From positions 1 through 27,390 of the IMG/VR virus record IMGVR_UViG_3300013133_000053: a stretch of 27,390 bases of DNA, one strand, 5' to 3'. This document shows, in pieces, positions 20,088-27,390 of this stretch (position 1 is the stretch's first letter; each line of letters begins with the position of its first letter). The notes under the pieces are model-generated. The model saw only the letters and a list, made by a program, of their open reading frames with translations. It did not search any database and was not told where the DNA came from. The position numbers and the translations under genes are program-made. Origin of the DNA: a virus.

Positions 20088-21827
20088 TCAACTTTCACAA
20101 GCTTTACACTCATCAGAGCCCACAGTGGTTACTTTTAGTCCCGCTTCAGATCTACAATAATATAATGTTTTTACTCCCAACTTCCATGCCAACAAATGAG
20201 TTTGGTTGTAAAAAACTGGGTCTACATCCTTATTAAAAAACAGGTTTAAGCTTTGGGATTGACAAACATATTTCTGTCGTTGGGCAGCTTGTCTAATTAA
20301 TGCTTGTGGGTTTATTTCATAAGCAGTCAGAAACACTTCTTTGTCTTCTGGCGAAAGAAAATCCAAACCTTGAACAGATCCCTCAGCTCTTATAATCGTT
20401 TTCCAAACTTTTTTATTATCTTGGTCATATTTTTCTTTTAACACTTTTTTAAGTAATGGGTTCTTCCTGTAAAATAGGCCCTTAGAAGATTTATCCGTAA
20501 AAGCATTACTTATCATGGGTTCTATGCCAAAAGAGACTCCACCAGATATTGTAGAATTTGATCTTGTGGGAGCTATCGCTATCCTATGGGAATTATATCT
20601 ACCGCTCCCAACACACCACTCAGGCTCTCCTAACTCTTGAGCTAAGGCTTTGGTAGTCTTTAAAGAGTCTGAATCTATAAACCTAAAAATTTGAGAATTA
20701 AGCTGCATGGCGTTAAAGGATTCAAACGGGATACCCTTTTCTTGTAATAGAGTATGCCAACCCAACACCCCAATCCCTATCGCTCTCCCCTTTTTAGCAT
20801 GTCTAACTACTTTTTCTAGATTTGGAATCGTAGACCCTTTTTGTATAAACTCATTCAAGACCCCATTCAAAAACAGAGTAGCTATTTGAGGCAAAGTAAG
20901 TCCATGACTCTCAAATGTTTTCCACTCTTCCCAATTAGCTAAATTCAAAGATGATAAACAGCAAATAAAGGAATGGTCTTCATCTGTGTGTAAAGTAATT
21001 TCTGAGCACAAATTTGTTAAATTAGTCTTTAATCCCAAAGCTTTATATGAATCTGGATCGGCTCTAGTAACTGTATCTATATACACGATATAGGGCTCTC
21101 CAGTTTCAAACCTAGTTTTTAAAATTTTAGACCACGTATCTTGGGCCTCTAGGTCTCCAGAAAACACCCTCTCTAAAAACTCATCGGGGATCAAGGCACA
21201 ATGATGGATGTTTCCACATTGACGATGAATGTCTCCTTTTGGCTTCCTCATATCTAAAAACTCGGGAAAATCTTTGTGGTTTACATTTAAATTGATTACT
21301 GCGGCTCCTCTACGAGAACCTTGGTTAATTCCTATAATTGTAGAATCATAAATTTTAGCAAAAGGAATAATCCCCTCTGTACTTCCATTATCTCCTCCTT
21401 TAATGGGTGTTCCCCTTGGTCTGATAGCATCAAAGCTAACTCCTACACCCCCTCCAACTTTAGTTAAAGCGGCTAATTCACTTGCTCCGGCCATAATACT
21501 GGAAATACTATCTTGGGGAGTAATCCCAAAACAAGAAATAGTTAACCCCCTAGATAAACCACTGTTGGATAATACTGGACTAGCCGGACATAGCCAATTA
21601 TTCCACAAAGTAGTAAAGAATAACTCTTGTAGCTGGTCTTGAGTTAAGCCTAAAATAGACTTAGAATCCCCCAGTAAATGTTTGGCCGCACTAGAGGCTA
21701 CTCGTATATACATATCTTTTGGGGTTTCGTCTTTAAACAAATATCCTTGAGAGATGGTTTTGAAACCCTCTATTTTATACCACTCCGGGGCTAAACCAGC
21801 TAGCTTTAATTCCTTCAACTTTTTCAT
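20088..21827 (-). CDS. nrdA: Ribonucleotide reductase, large (alpha) subunit, class I
   Basis: Converts ribonucleotide diphosphates to deoxy forms. Visible elements: ISCFG (Cys99, redox pair), TNLCSEI (Asn272, Cys274 thiyl, Glu276), CCLSSLN (second redox Cys), LYYCRSEAG (radical-path Tyr556/557) and a C-terminal CKAC (Cys574, 577) for re-reduction. It is 579 residues and starts directly in the catalytic domain, without the roughly 90-residue ATP cone, so dATP inhibition is probably absent. It follows nrdB by 11 nt and ends at TGA. Thioredoxin/glutaredoxin partner not in the window. Confidence 0.93.
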   Translation of the reverse strand: MKKLKELKLAGLAPEWYKIEGFKTISQGYLFKDETPKDMYIRVASSAAKHLLGDSKSILGLTQDQLQELFFTTLWNNWLCPASPVLSNSGLSRGLTISCFGITPQDSISSIMAGASELAALTKVGGGVGVSFDAIRPRGTPIKGGDNGSTEGIIPFAKIYDSTIIGINQGSRRGAAVINLNVNHKDFPEFLDMRKPKGDIHRQCGNIHHCALIPDEFLERVFSGDLEAQDTWSKILKTRFETGEPYIVYIDTVTRADPDSYKALGLKTNLTNLCSEITLHTDEDHSFICCLSSLNLANWEEWKTFESHGLTLPQIATLFLNGVLNEFIQKGSTIPNLEKVVRHAKKGRAIGIGVLGWHTLLQEKGIPFESFNAMQLNSQIFRFIDSDSLKTTKALAQELGEPEWCVGSGRYNSHRIAIAPTRSNSTISGGVSFGIEPMISNAFTDKSSKGLFYRKNPLLKKVLKEKYDQDNKKVWKTIIRAEGSVQGLDFLSPEDKEVFLTAYEINPQALIRQAAQRQKYVCQSQSLNLFFNKDVDPVFYNQTHLLAWKLGVKTLYYCRSEAGLKVTTVGSDECKACES

Positions 21828-21838
21828 GCAAACACCCT

Positions 21839-22819
21839 TTACATAATCGAATTTAAATTTAAGTTTTCAAACAAATTTTCTACGGTAAAATTACATTTTT
21901 TATAGTCCGTAACTCGGTTACTAAAAAAATCGGTCATCTTTCTGCCGTATAAAGTTTCTTCAAACCAGAACATACGATCTAAAGCAGCACCATCTATATT
22001 TTTCCAATTAATTTTAAGCCCTAATTCTAGAAGTTTTTGGTTTGCTCTCATCCTAATAAAGTTTTTTAAATCTTTTGAAGATAAGCCTCTAATATCTCCT
22101 AAAGAAAAGGCATGATCAATAAAGTTATCTTCCAACTCTACCGACAATCGGGCAGCATCATAAATTTCTTTTTTAAAATCAGCAGACCAAATATCATCAT
22201 TCTCTTCCATAAGTGTTCTAAATAACCAACAGCCTGCTTCGGAGTGCAAATTTTCATCCCGAACACTCCAACTAATGATAGTTTCAGTAGCTTGTAAAAG
22301 ATTAAATCTACTGAAGTTCATCAGGACTGCAAATGAGCTAAAAAGATTCACCCCCTCAGTGAAAGCACTAAAAATTGCTAAAGATCTAGCCTTTTCTCGT
22401 TTAGTTTTATTAGGAGTCATCTGAAGAGCATTCAGTTTAGCTACCGCAGTGGAGTCGTTCATAAATGCAGCATAATCATTTAATCCTAGTGAGTCGTTCA
22501 GATAAGAGTATGCTGCTGTATGAATCGATTCCCAAGCACTGAACGTACTAGCCATCATTTGGATTTCCGGCTTAGGAAACCATTTAGCAACGGTTCGCCA
22601 GTAGTCATTAACGCTAATTTCGGTTTGCGTAAAAGCATTAAGAATCTGGCCCACCACTTGGCGCTCTGCTTCAGTTAGCTTTGTTTTCCAATCTGAAATA
22701 TCTTTAGCCATAGACTCTTCCCAAGGCACCCAATGAGCATTTTGTTGAGCTTCAAAATACTCGTAAGCTTTTGGATATTCAAAAGGTTTATATACTACTC
22801 GTGGAGTAATTAGAGACAT
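21839..22819 (-). CDS. nrdB: Ribonucleotide reductase, small (beta) subunit, class I
   Basis: Ferritin-like radical subunit for NrdA. Metal ligands by motif: TQTEIS (Glu67), ESIH (Glu97, His100), radical Tyr104 in HTAAYSYL, FTEGVNL (Glu155), and RDENLH (Glu189, His192). The first ligand is Glu, where E. coli NrdB has Asp84; the radical Tyr is retained. The C-terminal tail (NLFENLNLNSIM) would dock into NrdA. Gene order nrdB then nrdA, with GroEL immediately upstream. Confidence 0.93.
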   Translation of the reverse strand: MSLITPRVVYKPFEYPKAYEYFEAQQNAHWVPWEESMAKDISDWKTKLTEAERQVVGQILNAFTQTEISVNDYWRTVAKWFPKPEIQMMASTFSAWESIHTAAYSYLNDSLGLNDYAAFMNDSTAVAKLNALQMTPNKTKREKARSLAIFSAFTEGVNLFSSFAVLMNFSRFNLLQATETIISWSVRDENLHSEAGCWLFRTLMEENDDIWSADFKKEIYDAARLSVELEDNFIDHAFSLGDIRGLSSKDLKNFIRMRANQKLLELGLKINWKNIDGAALDRMFWFEETLYGRKMTDFFSNRVTDYKKCNFTVENLFENLNLNSIM

Positions 22820-22840
22820 GATAAGTATACTCTTAAATTA

Positions 22841-24451
22841 TTATTTTTTAATTATGATACCGCCGCCAGCGGTAGATAGTAATGTAGCTATAGATACAGC
22901 ATTTTCTAAAGCAGTTCTAGTAACCTTAACTGGGTCCACAATACCTGCTGCTAAAAAGTTTTCTATTAGGAGGTTTTGGGCGTTACACACTAAGTTTGAT
23001 TCCGCTAATATATTTAACCTCAACTTTTGTATAAGCTCGCTTGGAACCCCAACGTTTTCTAAAATCTGAATAAATGGAGTTTGTAAGGCTTTTCTAAGAA
23101 TCTTCTCCCCCAAGTTAATTTGATTGGATGTTGGAAAAACTTCCTCAGCTAAACGCAATAAGGCGCACCCACCTCCAGGTACTACTCCCTCTTGAATTGC
23201 GGCTCTAGCTGCGTTCAGTGCATCCTCAATTCTATCGTACTTCTCCTTAATCTCAAATTCTGTTGCTCCCCCAACCCCAATTTTAGCTATACCTTGAGTT
23301 AAAGAGGCTAATCGTTCCCCAATGAGTTGTGCATCATAAGGACTTTCTGCTACATCTTTGAGCTCTCTCAAATGATTAACTCTAGCCAGAACAGCTTCTT
23401 CAGTCCCAGCCCCATTATAAAAAGTAGTAGTATATTTAGTAACTACCACTTTTTCACAAGTGCCAAAATCTTTTGGGTTAGCTTCTGTTAAAGATCTGTT
23501 TCCATTTCCTAACCTTTGGGCACCCAACAACACTACTAGATCATCATAATACCCAGTCCTAATATAAGTTGTGTGGGGGCCTTTTACTGGGACTACAGTT
23601 AAACCTATTTCCATTTTTTGGGCCAACAACCACGTAATTACTTCTGGATGAAAATCGTTAGCTATTAACACTATGGGTGGAAACTCTACCTTCTTAGTAG
23701 CTTGTGCGTATTTTTCTAAAACAGAAATTAGTAAGGAATAACTATTTAAATCCCCATCGTAAACTAAAATAATGGGATTGTTTGCTTCAAAAGTAGTATT
23801 GTTACGGGCGTTAAAAAACCTATCTCTAGCTTCTGCCCCTCTATTAATTTGATACCCATCAACTACAGTGAGTGTAGTATGTAGCCCAACACCCTCATCC
23901 ACCGTAATGATCCCATCTACCCCCACCTCTGAAAAAGCTTCTCCTATAATGTCCCCAATATCAGAATCCCCGTTGGCAGAGATTGCAGCTACTTTAGAGA
24001 TAAGGTTTTTATCTTTTACTGGAACAGCTATGGTTTTCAGAGCCTCTTTAATTTTGTTAGCTGCAACTTCAATTTCTAGGCGCAACATTTGAGGGTTAAT
24101 TTGGGAGTCAGTCTTTAAAACTTTTAAAGATTCTAATAGAATAGCCTCCCCTAATACCACTGCGGAAGTAGTTCCATCTCCAGCTTTAGTGTTTGTTTGT
24201 TGACAAATAGCTTTAACTGCTTGAATAACCAAATCTATTTTAGGGTCTGGGTCAGAACACTCTACTGCTACACTCACCCCATCCTTAGTGATTTTGGGCC
24301 CCAGTGGGTCTCCGTTTAGCTGTTGTCCGATCCGTTCAATAAGAATAGGAAGCCCTCCGGGTCCTAAAGTACGCTTAACTATAGAAGCAATTTTTGTCAT
24401 CCCCTGAACCAGCGGGTCTTGTAGATCTTCTTTACTAATGATTTCTTTCAC
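22841..24451 (-). CDS. groEL: Phage GroEL-like chaperonin
   Basis: 536 residues with GroEL layout: KRTLGPGG and ITKDGVSVA near the N-terminus, GDGTTSA (91-97, ATP-hydrolysis Asp92), VPGGGCALL in the returning equatorial domain, and VDPVKVTRTALENAVSIA near the C-terminus. The GGM tail of bacterial GroEL is missing (ends GGGIIIKK). GTG start with a strong GGGAGAAGG. There is no GroES gene in the window, so it either works with host GroES, like some phage chaperonins that do not need it, or has a partner elsewhere. It lies between thyA and nrdB. Presumed substrate is a phage protein such as the capsid or RNR. Confidence 0.92.
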   Translation of the reverse strand: MKEIISKEDLQDPLVQGMTKIASIVKRTLGPGGLPILIERIGQQLNGDPLGPKITKDGVSVAVECSDPDPKIDLVIQAVKAICQQTNTKAGDGTTSAVVLGEAILLESLKVLKTDSQINPQMLRLEIEVAANKIKEALKTIAVPVKDKNLISKVAAISANGDSDIGDIIGEAFSEVGVDGIITVDEGVGLHTTLTVVDGYQINRGAEARDRFFNARNNTTFEANNPIILVYDGDLNSYSLLISVLEKYAQATKKVEFPPIVLIANDFHPEVITWLLAQKMEIGLTVVPVKGPHTTYIRTGYYDDLVVLLGAQRLGNGNRSLTEANPKDFGTCEKVVVTKYTTTFYNGAGTEEAVLARVNHLRELKDVAESPYDAQLIGERLASLTQGIAKIGVGGATEFEIKEKYDRIEDALNAARAAIQEGVVPGGGCALLRLAEEVFPTSNQINLGEKILRKALQTPFIQILENVGVPSELIQKLRLNILAESNLVCNAQNLLIENFLAAGIVDPVKVTRTALENAVSIATLLSTAGGGIIIKK

Positions 24452-24516
24452 AACCTTCTCCCATTAAGTTTTTTTCCGATACTTATTTAAAAACCTTCAC
24501 AAAATAAACTTAAAAA

Positions 24517-25350
24517 TTAAACAGCGATTGGAGCCCTTATTGCTGAATGGTGGGTATACCCCTCAAACGTTATATCTTCAAATGTAAAATTATTTATATC
24601 ATCTACATCTGGATTTAAAACCAACCTGGGTAATGGTAGGGGGTCCCTTTTTAATTGCAAAATAGCTTGATCAACATGGTTGCTATAAAGGTGTACATCA
24701 CCATAGGTGTGGATAAAATCACCCACACCAAGACCACAAACTTGGGCAATTAAGTGGGTAAGCAGTGCGTAACTAGCTATATTAAAAGGTGTTCCTAAAA
24801 ACACATCTCCAGACCTTTGGTATAACTGACAAGAAAGCTTGTTATCTCTTACATAGAATTGAAATAAGCAATGGCAACTACAAAGTGCAGCCTTTCCTAA
24901 ACCCACATTCAAGTGTGGCTTTACGTTTGGAAGGGGTATAAATTGTGGGTTCCAAGCAGATACTACTATTCTTCTAGAATAAGGATCTTGTTTAATTAAA
25001 TCAATGGCGTTTTGAATTTGATCAACAACTCTACTTCTGGTTAACGGCCAATTTCTCCATAAAGTGGGGTACATAGGTCCTAAATCCCCCTCTTTTGTTG
25101 CCCAAGGTTCCCAAATAGATACCTTATTATCCCTTAAATACTGAATATTACTAACTCCCCTCAACATCCATATTAGTTCATGAACTACGGAATCAGTATA
25201 AATTTTTTTAGTGGTTACTAATGGAAACCCTTTAGTAAGATCGTATTTAACTTGTTCTCCAAAGAGGGATAAAGTTCCAACCCCCGTTCTATCAATGCTT
25301 GGAGTCCCTTGATTCAATACTTTTTCTAACAACTTTAAATACGATTCCAC
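24517..25350 (-). CDS. thyA: Thymidylate synthase (ThyA type)
   Basis: Methylates dUMP to dTMP using methylene-tetrahydrofolate. 277 residues with the full signature: Arg21 (DRTG), WMLRG, a CHC segment with catalytic Cys159 before His160, FQFYV, QRSGDVFLGTPFNIASYALL and HTYGDVHLY. An insertion of about 12-15 residues (IPLPNVKPHLNVGLGK) lies just before the active-site Cys, and the usual Pro-Cys is Ser-Cys here. C-terminus ends IAV, matching the family's essential C-terminal tail (usually API-V/A). Works with the dCMP deaminase of this window. Gap of 65 nt to groEL. Confidence 0.95.
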   Translation of the reverse strand: MESYLKLLEKVLNQGTPSIDRTGVGTLSLFGEQVKYDLTKGFPLVTTKKIYTDSVVHELIWMLRGVSNIQYLRDNKVSIWEPWATKEGDLGPMYPTLWRNWPLTRSRVVDQIQNAIDLIKQDPYSRRIVVSAWNPQFIPLPNVKPHLNVGLGKAALCSCHCLFQFYVRDNKLSCQLYQRSGDVFLGTPFNIASYALLTHLIAQVCGLGVGDFIHTYGDVHLYSNHVDQAILQLKRDPLPLPRLVLNPDVDDINNFTFEDITFEGYTHHSAIRAPIAV

Positions 25351-25383
25351 GATAATCTACCTATATGCTTTCTTGGCTAAATA

Positions 25384-25839
25384 TTAATCGAAGAAATTTC
25401 TGCGGTAAGTTACCTCAACCCCGATTGCATCATAACTATCAGCATCTTCATTAAAAGCACAACTGTGGTGAGTATACTTACCATTAAAAGTAAAGAGTTT
25501 ATCTTTGGATTCTATAAGGTTTAATCGGAAACCACCATTTGATGTTAAACGATCTCTACTATTCCCAGATTCACACATTGGGCTCTCGTTTTTAGTTTGA
25601 TCCAAACCCAAAAACACTTCTCCCCACTGAAGATAATTTACTCCAGTTTTATTATCTTCCGCAAAAGCAACAACTCCAACCCCAATACCAATAAAAAGCA
25701 CTATTCCCCACACAATGCTCTTTCCCTCCTTAGATGCTAGGAATTGTTTTAGTCTTTCAGGGCTTTTGAAGCTCCATAAAAGTGCGGCTATCAGTGTTAG
25801 TATTACAAAGCCTACAAAAAGGAATTTTGATGTTAACAT
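25384..25839 (-). CDS. Membrane-anchored protein with beta-barrel-like C-terminal domain (151 aa)
   Basis: Start ATG 25839 overlaps the preceding stop by 7 nt, with GAGG upstream. Two hydrophobic segments (residues about 4-23 and about 42-60, the second IVWGIVLFIGIGVGVVAFA followed by Ala-Glu) suggest a hairpin anchor or a cleavable second segment. The remainder is strand-rich: LQWGEVFLGLDQ, GFRLNLIESKD, LFTFNGKYTHHSCAF, AIGVEVTYRRNFFD, with an aromatic-ending strand as in outer-membrane barrels. Only a few strands are present, so a full barrel would need oligomers. The likely site is the cell envelope; function unknown. Confidence 0.6.
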   Translation of the reverse strand: MLTSKFLFVGFVILTLIAALLWSFKSPERLKQFLASKEGKSIVWGIVLFIGIGVGVVAFAEDNKTGVNYLQWGEVFLGLDQTKNESPMCESGNSRDRLTSNGGFRLNLIESKDKLFTFNGKYTHHSCAFNEDADSYDAIGVEVTYRRNFFD

Positions 25840-26297
25840 TTAGTTTGACCTCTCTTGATGTGGATAAAGTTTGGATTTTCTCTAACTGCTTGTCTTACTG
25901 ATAGCATTTCATCGTTAGTTAATTTCTCTAGTACTAAAAAAGGGGTATTGGGGTTCCTAGCTACTGCAGCTCTCACTAATGGAATTTTATCTTTAGCTAA
26001 AACCTTTAAAATCTTAAAACAGGAACTGTAGTTTTTAGCTAGTTCCACTCTAACTAGACAACTCTTATCAACAAGTAACGCTGTTAAAACCTTATTAGAA
26101 TTTTTAGGCTTTTTAGCCTCGTTAATCCTAAAAGATTCTGGCTCGCATAAAAATTTCAAAATTAGAATATCATCTTCTAAGTCTTTGATTTTTAAACTAG
26201 CCTCTACATAAGCCTCGTGTCTAGAAAATTCATCTATTTCTACACCCCAAGAACTAATAGGCATGTTTAAAATAGTATGTAACTCTGTATCGTTCAT
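25833..26297 (-). CDS. LRV-repeat protein (154 aa)
   Basis: Third repeat-containing gene of the window. The C-terminal half shows three units of about 26 residues: KVLTALLVDKSCLVRVELAK, KILKVLAKDKIPLVRAAVARNPN and VLEKLTNDEMLSVRQAVRENPN, each with the VRxxVAxNPN signature of LRV repeats. The N-terminal 65 residues are unique and helical (HEAYVEASLKIKDLEDDILIL). It starts 3 nt after the UvsW-like helicase gene, and its end overlaps the start of the 25384-25839 gene by 7 nt, so it is made in the same transcript. Repeats of this type usually bind proteins. This copy is more diverged from the first two in DNA sequence. Confidence 0.7.
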   Translation of the reverse strand: MNDTELHTILNMPISSWGVEIDEFSRHEAYVEASLKIKDLEDDILILKFLCEPESFRINEAKKPKNSNKVLTALLVDKSCLVRVELAKNYSSCFKILKVLAKDKIPLVRAAVARNPNTPFLVLEKLTNDEMLSVRQAVRENPNFIHIKRGQTKC

Positions 26298-26300
26298 AAT

Positions 26301-27390
26301 TTAGACTCCCGTAGCCCCAAAATCTGTTTTATAAATTTCCAACCGCATATCTAAATGTTTATTTAAGTATTTTGTACCATCAAAACTAAAATCGTGTAGA
26401 GTACACTTAACTTTTCCTGGATACAACCTAACTAACCTCCCTAACGCTTGAATAATATTTGTTTTAGACTTACCACCCTGTGCCATCAGCAAGTGGTCAG
26501 TAGAACAAATATCTACCCCCTCGCCCAAAACCTTGCTACCAATTAAAATTCTAATCTTTTTCGCATTAAAATCTTGTATGGTTTGTTTTACAAAATCTTT
26601 TTCATTATCCCCAGAAATAAATACACATCCAATTTCTAAACTTTGTAGATATCTAGCAATATTATATCCCGACTGATCTTTTCGGTCAACTAAAATAAGG
26701 ATTTGTTCTTTCGTTGAAATACTATTAATTATATTTTTAATTTCCCTTAAAAGTGGAGTCTCCCCAGTTTCTATACCAGAACAATAATTGAGACTATATT
26801 CGGTTTGATATTTTTGTTTAAAAACTCCCTTAATATTATGTACTTGAACATTTATTGGAGTTAAATATCCATCCATAATAGCTTGCCGTGGAGTATACTC
26901 ATACAACACATTAGAAATTACTCCCCACATATCTAATTCTTTATTATCGTTTCGTAAAAAAGAACCACTAAACCCGAACTTATAATAAATATGGTTTAGT
27001 TCTGGTAACATAGCTGTCCAAGACTCGGCACCAGCATGATGAAACTCATCCCCGTAGAAGGCATCAATAGACTCTAATGCTTGTTCCAACAATCCTTGTT
27101 TTCGTAGACTGTTAAGGGTTTGAATAGAAACTATTTGTATTGGAGCTACTTTTTTACTCTTCTTAGCATTAGACGTAGTAATTTTATGAACCTTTTTCGC
27201 CCCAAACGAATCTTCAAGATTAGCTTTTATTTGCTCTAATAAATTTAAGCTGGGAACAATAACTAAAGAGTTTACTTGTAAAATTTTGATTAAGTTTATC
27301 ATTACTAAAGTTTTACCAGAACCTACTGCGGAACAAAACACTCCCCTACCGTGTTCTACTCCTTGACGGATCATTTCAGCTTGGTAGTAT
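26301..27390 (-). CDS. UvsW-like SF2 DNA helicase, 5' end outside window
   Basis: The frame stays open to the right edge: codons upstream of the ATG at 27374 read YYQAEMIRQG, a helicase Q-motif-like lead-in, so the ATG is internal and the gene is truncated. Motifs visible: FCSAVGSGKT (Walker A), VIVPSLNLLEQ (Ia), VSIQTL (Ib), YGDEFHHAG (II, DEFH), FGFSGSF (III), VFISGD/GSKVLGEGVDI (IV-V), QALGRLVR (VI). Family members such as T4 UvsW unwind recombination intermediates and act in the switch from origin- to recombination-dependent replication, which fits the UvsX/UvsY/RuvC genes here. Stop TAA, 3 nt before the LRV gene. Confidence 0.88.
   Translation of the reverse strand, partial: YYQAEMIRQGVEHGRGVFCSAVGSGKTLVMINLIKILQVNSLVIVPSLNLLEQIKANLEDSFGAKKVHKITTSNAKKSKKVAPIQIVSIQTLNSLRKQGLLEQALESIDAFYGDEFHHAGAESWTAMLPELNHIYYKFGFSGSFLRNDNKELDMWGVISNVLYEYTPRQAIMDGYLTPINVQVHNIKGVFKQKYQTEYSLNYCSGIETGETPLLREIKNIINSISTKEQILILVDRKDQSGYNIARYLQSLEIGCVFISGDNEKDFVKQTIQDFNAKKIRILIGSKVLGEGVDICSTDHLLMAQGGKSKTNIIQALGRLVRLYPGKVKCTLHDFSFDGTKYLNKHLDMRLEIYKTDFGATGV

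Noticed and set aside
1-27390. CRISPR arrays, tRNA genes, insertion sequences, integrase or attachment sites
   Set aside because: I scanned for regularly spaced repeats, tRNA-like cloverleaf segments with CCA ends, and transposase/integrase motifs in the proteins, and found none that hold up. A weak tRNA could be missed by eye.

Overview
The window looks like the replication, recombination and nucleotide-metabolism region of a large, AT-rich, probably virulent tailed bacteriophage. The evidence is densely packed genes with TAATG/ATGA overlaps, a family A DNA polymerase, a PrimPol primase joined to a DnaB-type helicase, UvsX/UvsY-like and SbcCD-like (T4 gp46/gp47) recombination genes, a RuvC-like resolvase, class I ribonucleotide reductase, thymidylate synthase, dCMP deaminase, a phage GroEL and an amidase endolysin. 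No structural genes, integrase, tRNA or CRISPR array were seen. One protein has a clear signal peptide and several end in beta-barrel-like strands, which hints at a Gram-negative host. That host assignment is inference.

Layout. 1-921 (+): a 5'-truncated protein of LRV-type repeats, then two small coupled genes, the second a Cys-rich protein. 923-2351 (-): a four-gene operon (unknown, Fis-like HTH, small basic protein, amidase). It starts at a divergent promoter region (2377-2459) that also drives two unknown + strand genes (2458-3146). The rest of the window is on the minus strand. Read in transcription order from the right edge it holds: UvsW-like helicase (5' end outside), LRV-repeat protein, membrane/beta protein, ThyA, GroEL, NrdB, NrdA, exported protein, dCMP deaminase, an unknown, a DnaQ-like exonuclease, two unknowns, a small OB-like/SSB-like protein followed by a strong intrinsic terminator, PrimPol, helicase, DNA polymerase I, an unknown, a holin-like/membrane gene group with a very small membrane protein, a second LRV protein, then UvsY-like, UvsX, SbcD-like, SbcC-like, a small Zn-ribbon protein and RuvC.

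How it works together. NrdAB, dCMP deaminase and ThyA feed dNTP (especially dTTP) synthesis. PrimPol-helicase, Pol A and the putative SSB form the replisome. UvsX/UvsY, gp46/47-like nuclease, UvsW-like helicase and RuvC give recombination-dependent replication and junction resolution. The most striking observation is that the primase and helicase are one continuous reading frame interrupted by a single TGA at 14460-14462. It lies exactly at the domain junction, where a Trp codon would be expected, and the helicase has no credible start of its own. Other points of interest are three dispersed LRV-repeat genes (two sharing a roughly 97-bp inverted DNA similarity), a 35-codon membrane protein with duplicated ribosome-binding-site/start cassettes, a Pol A with Leu at the E. 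coli 762 position plus a Zn-ribbon-like insertion, and a 13-residue motif duplicated in an otherwise disordered protein.
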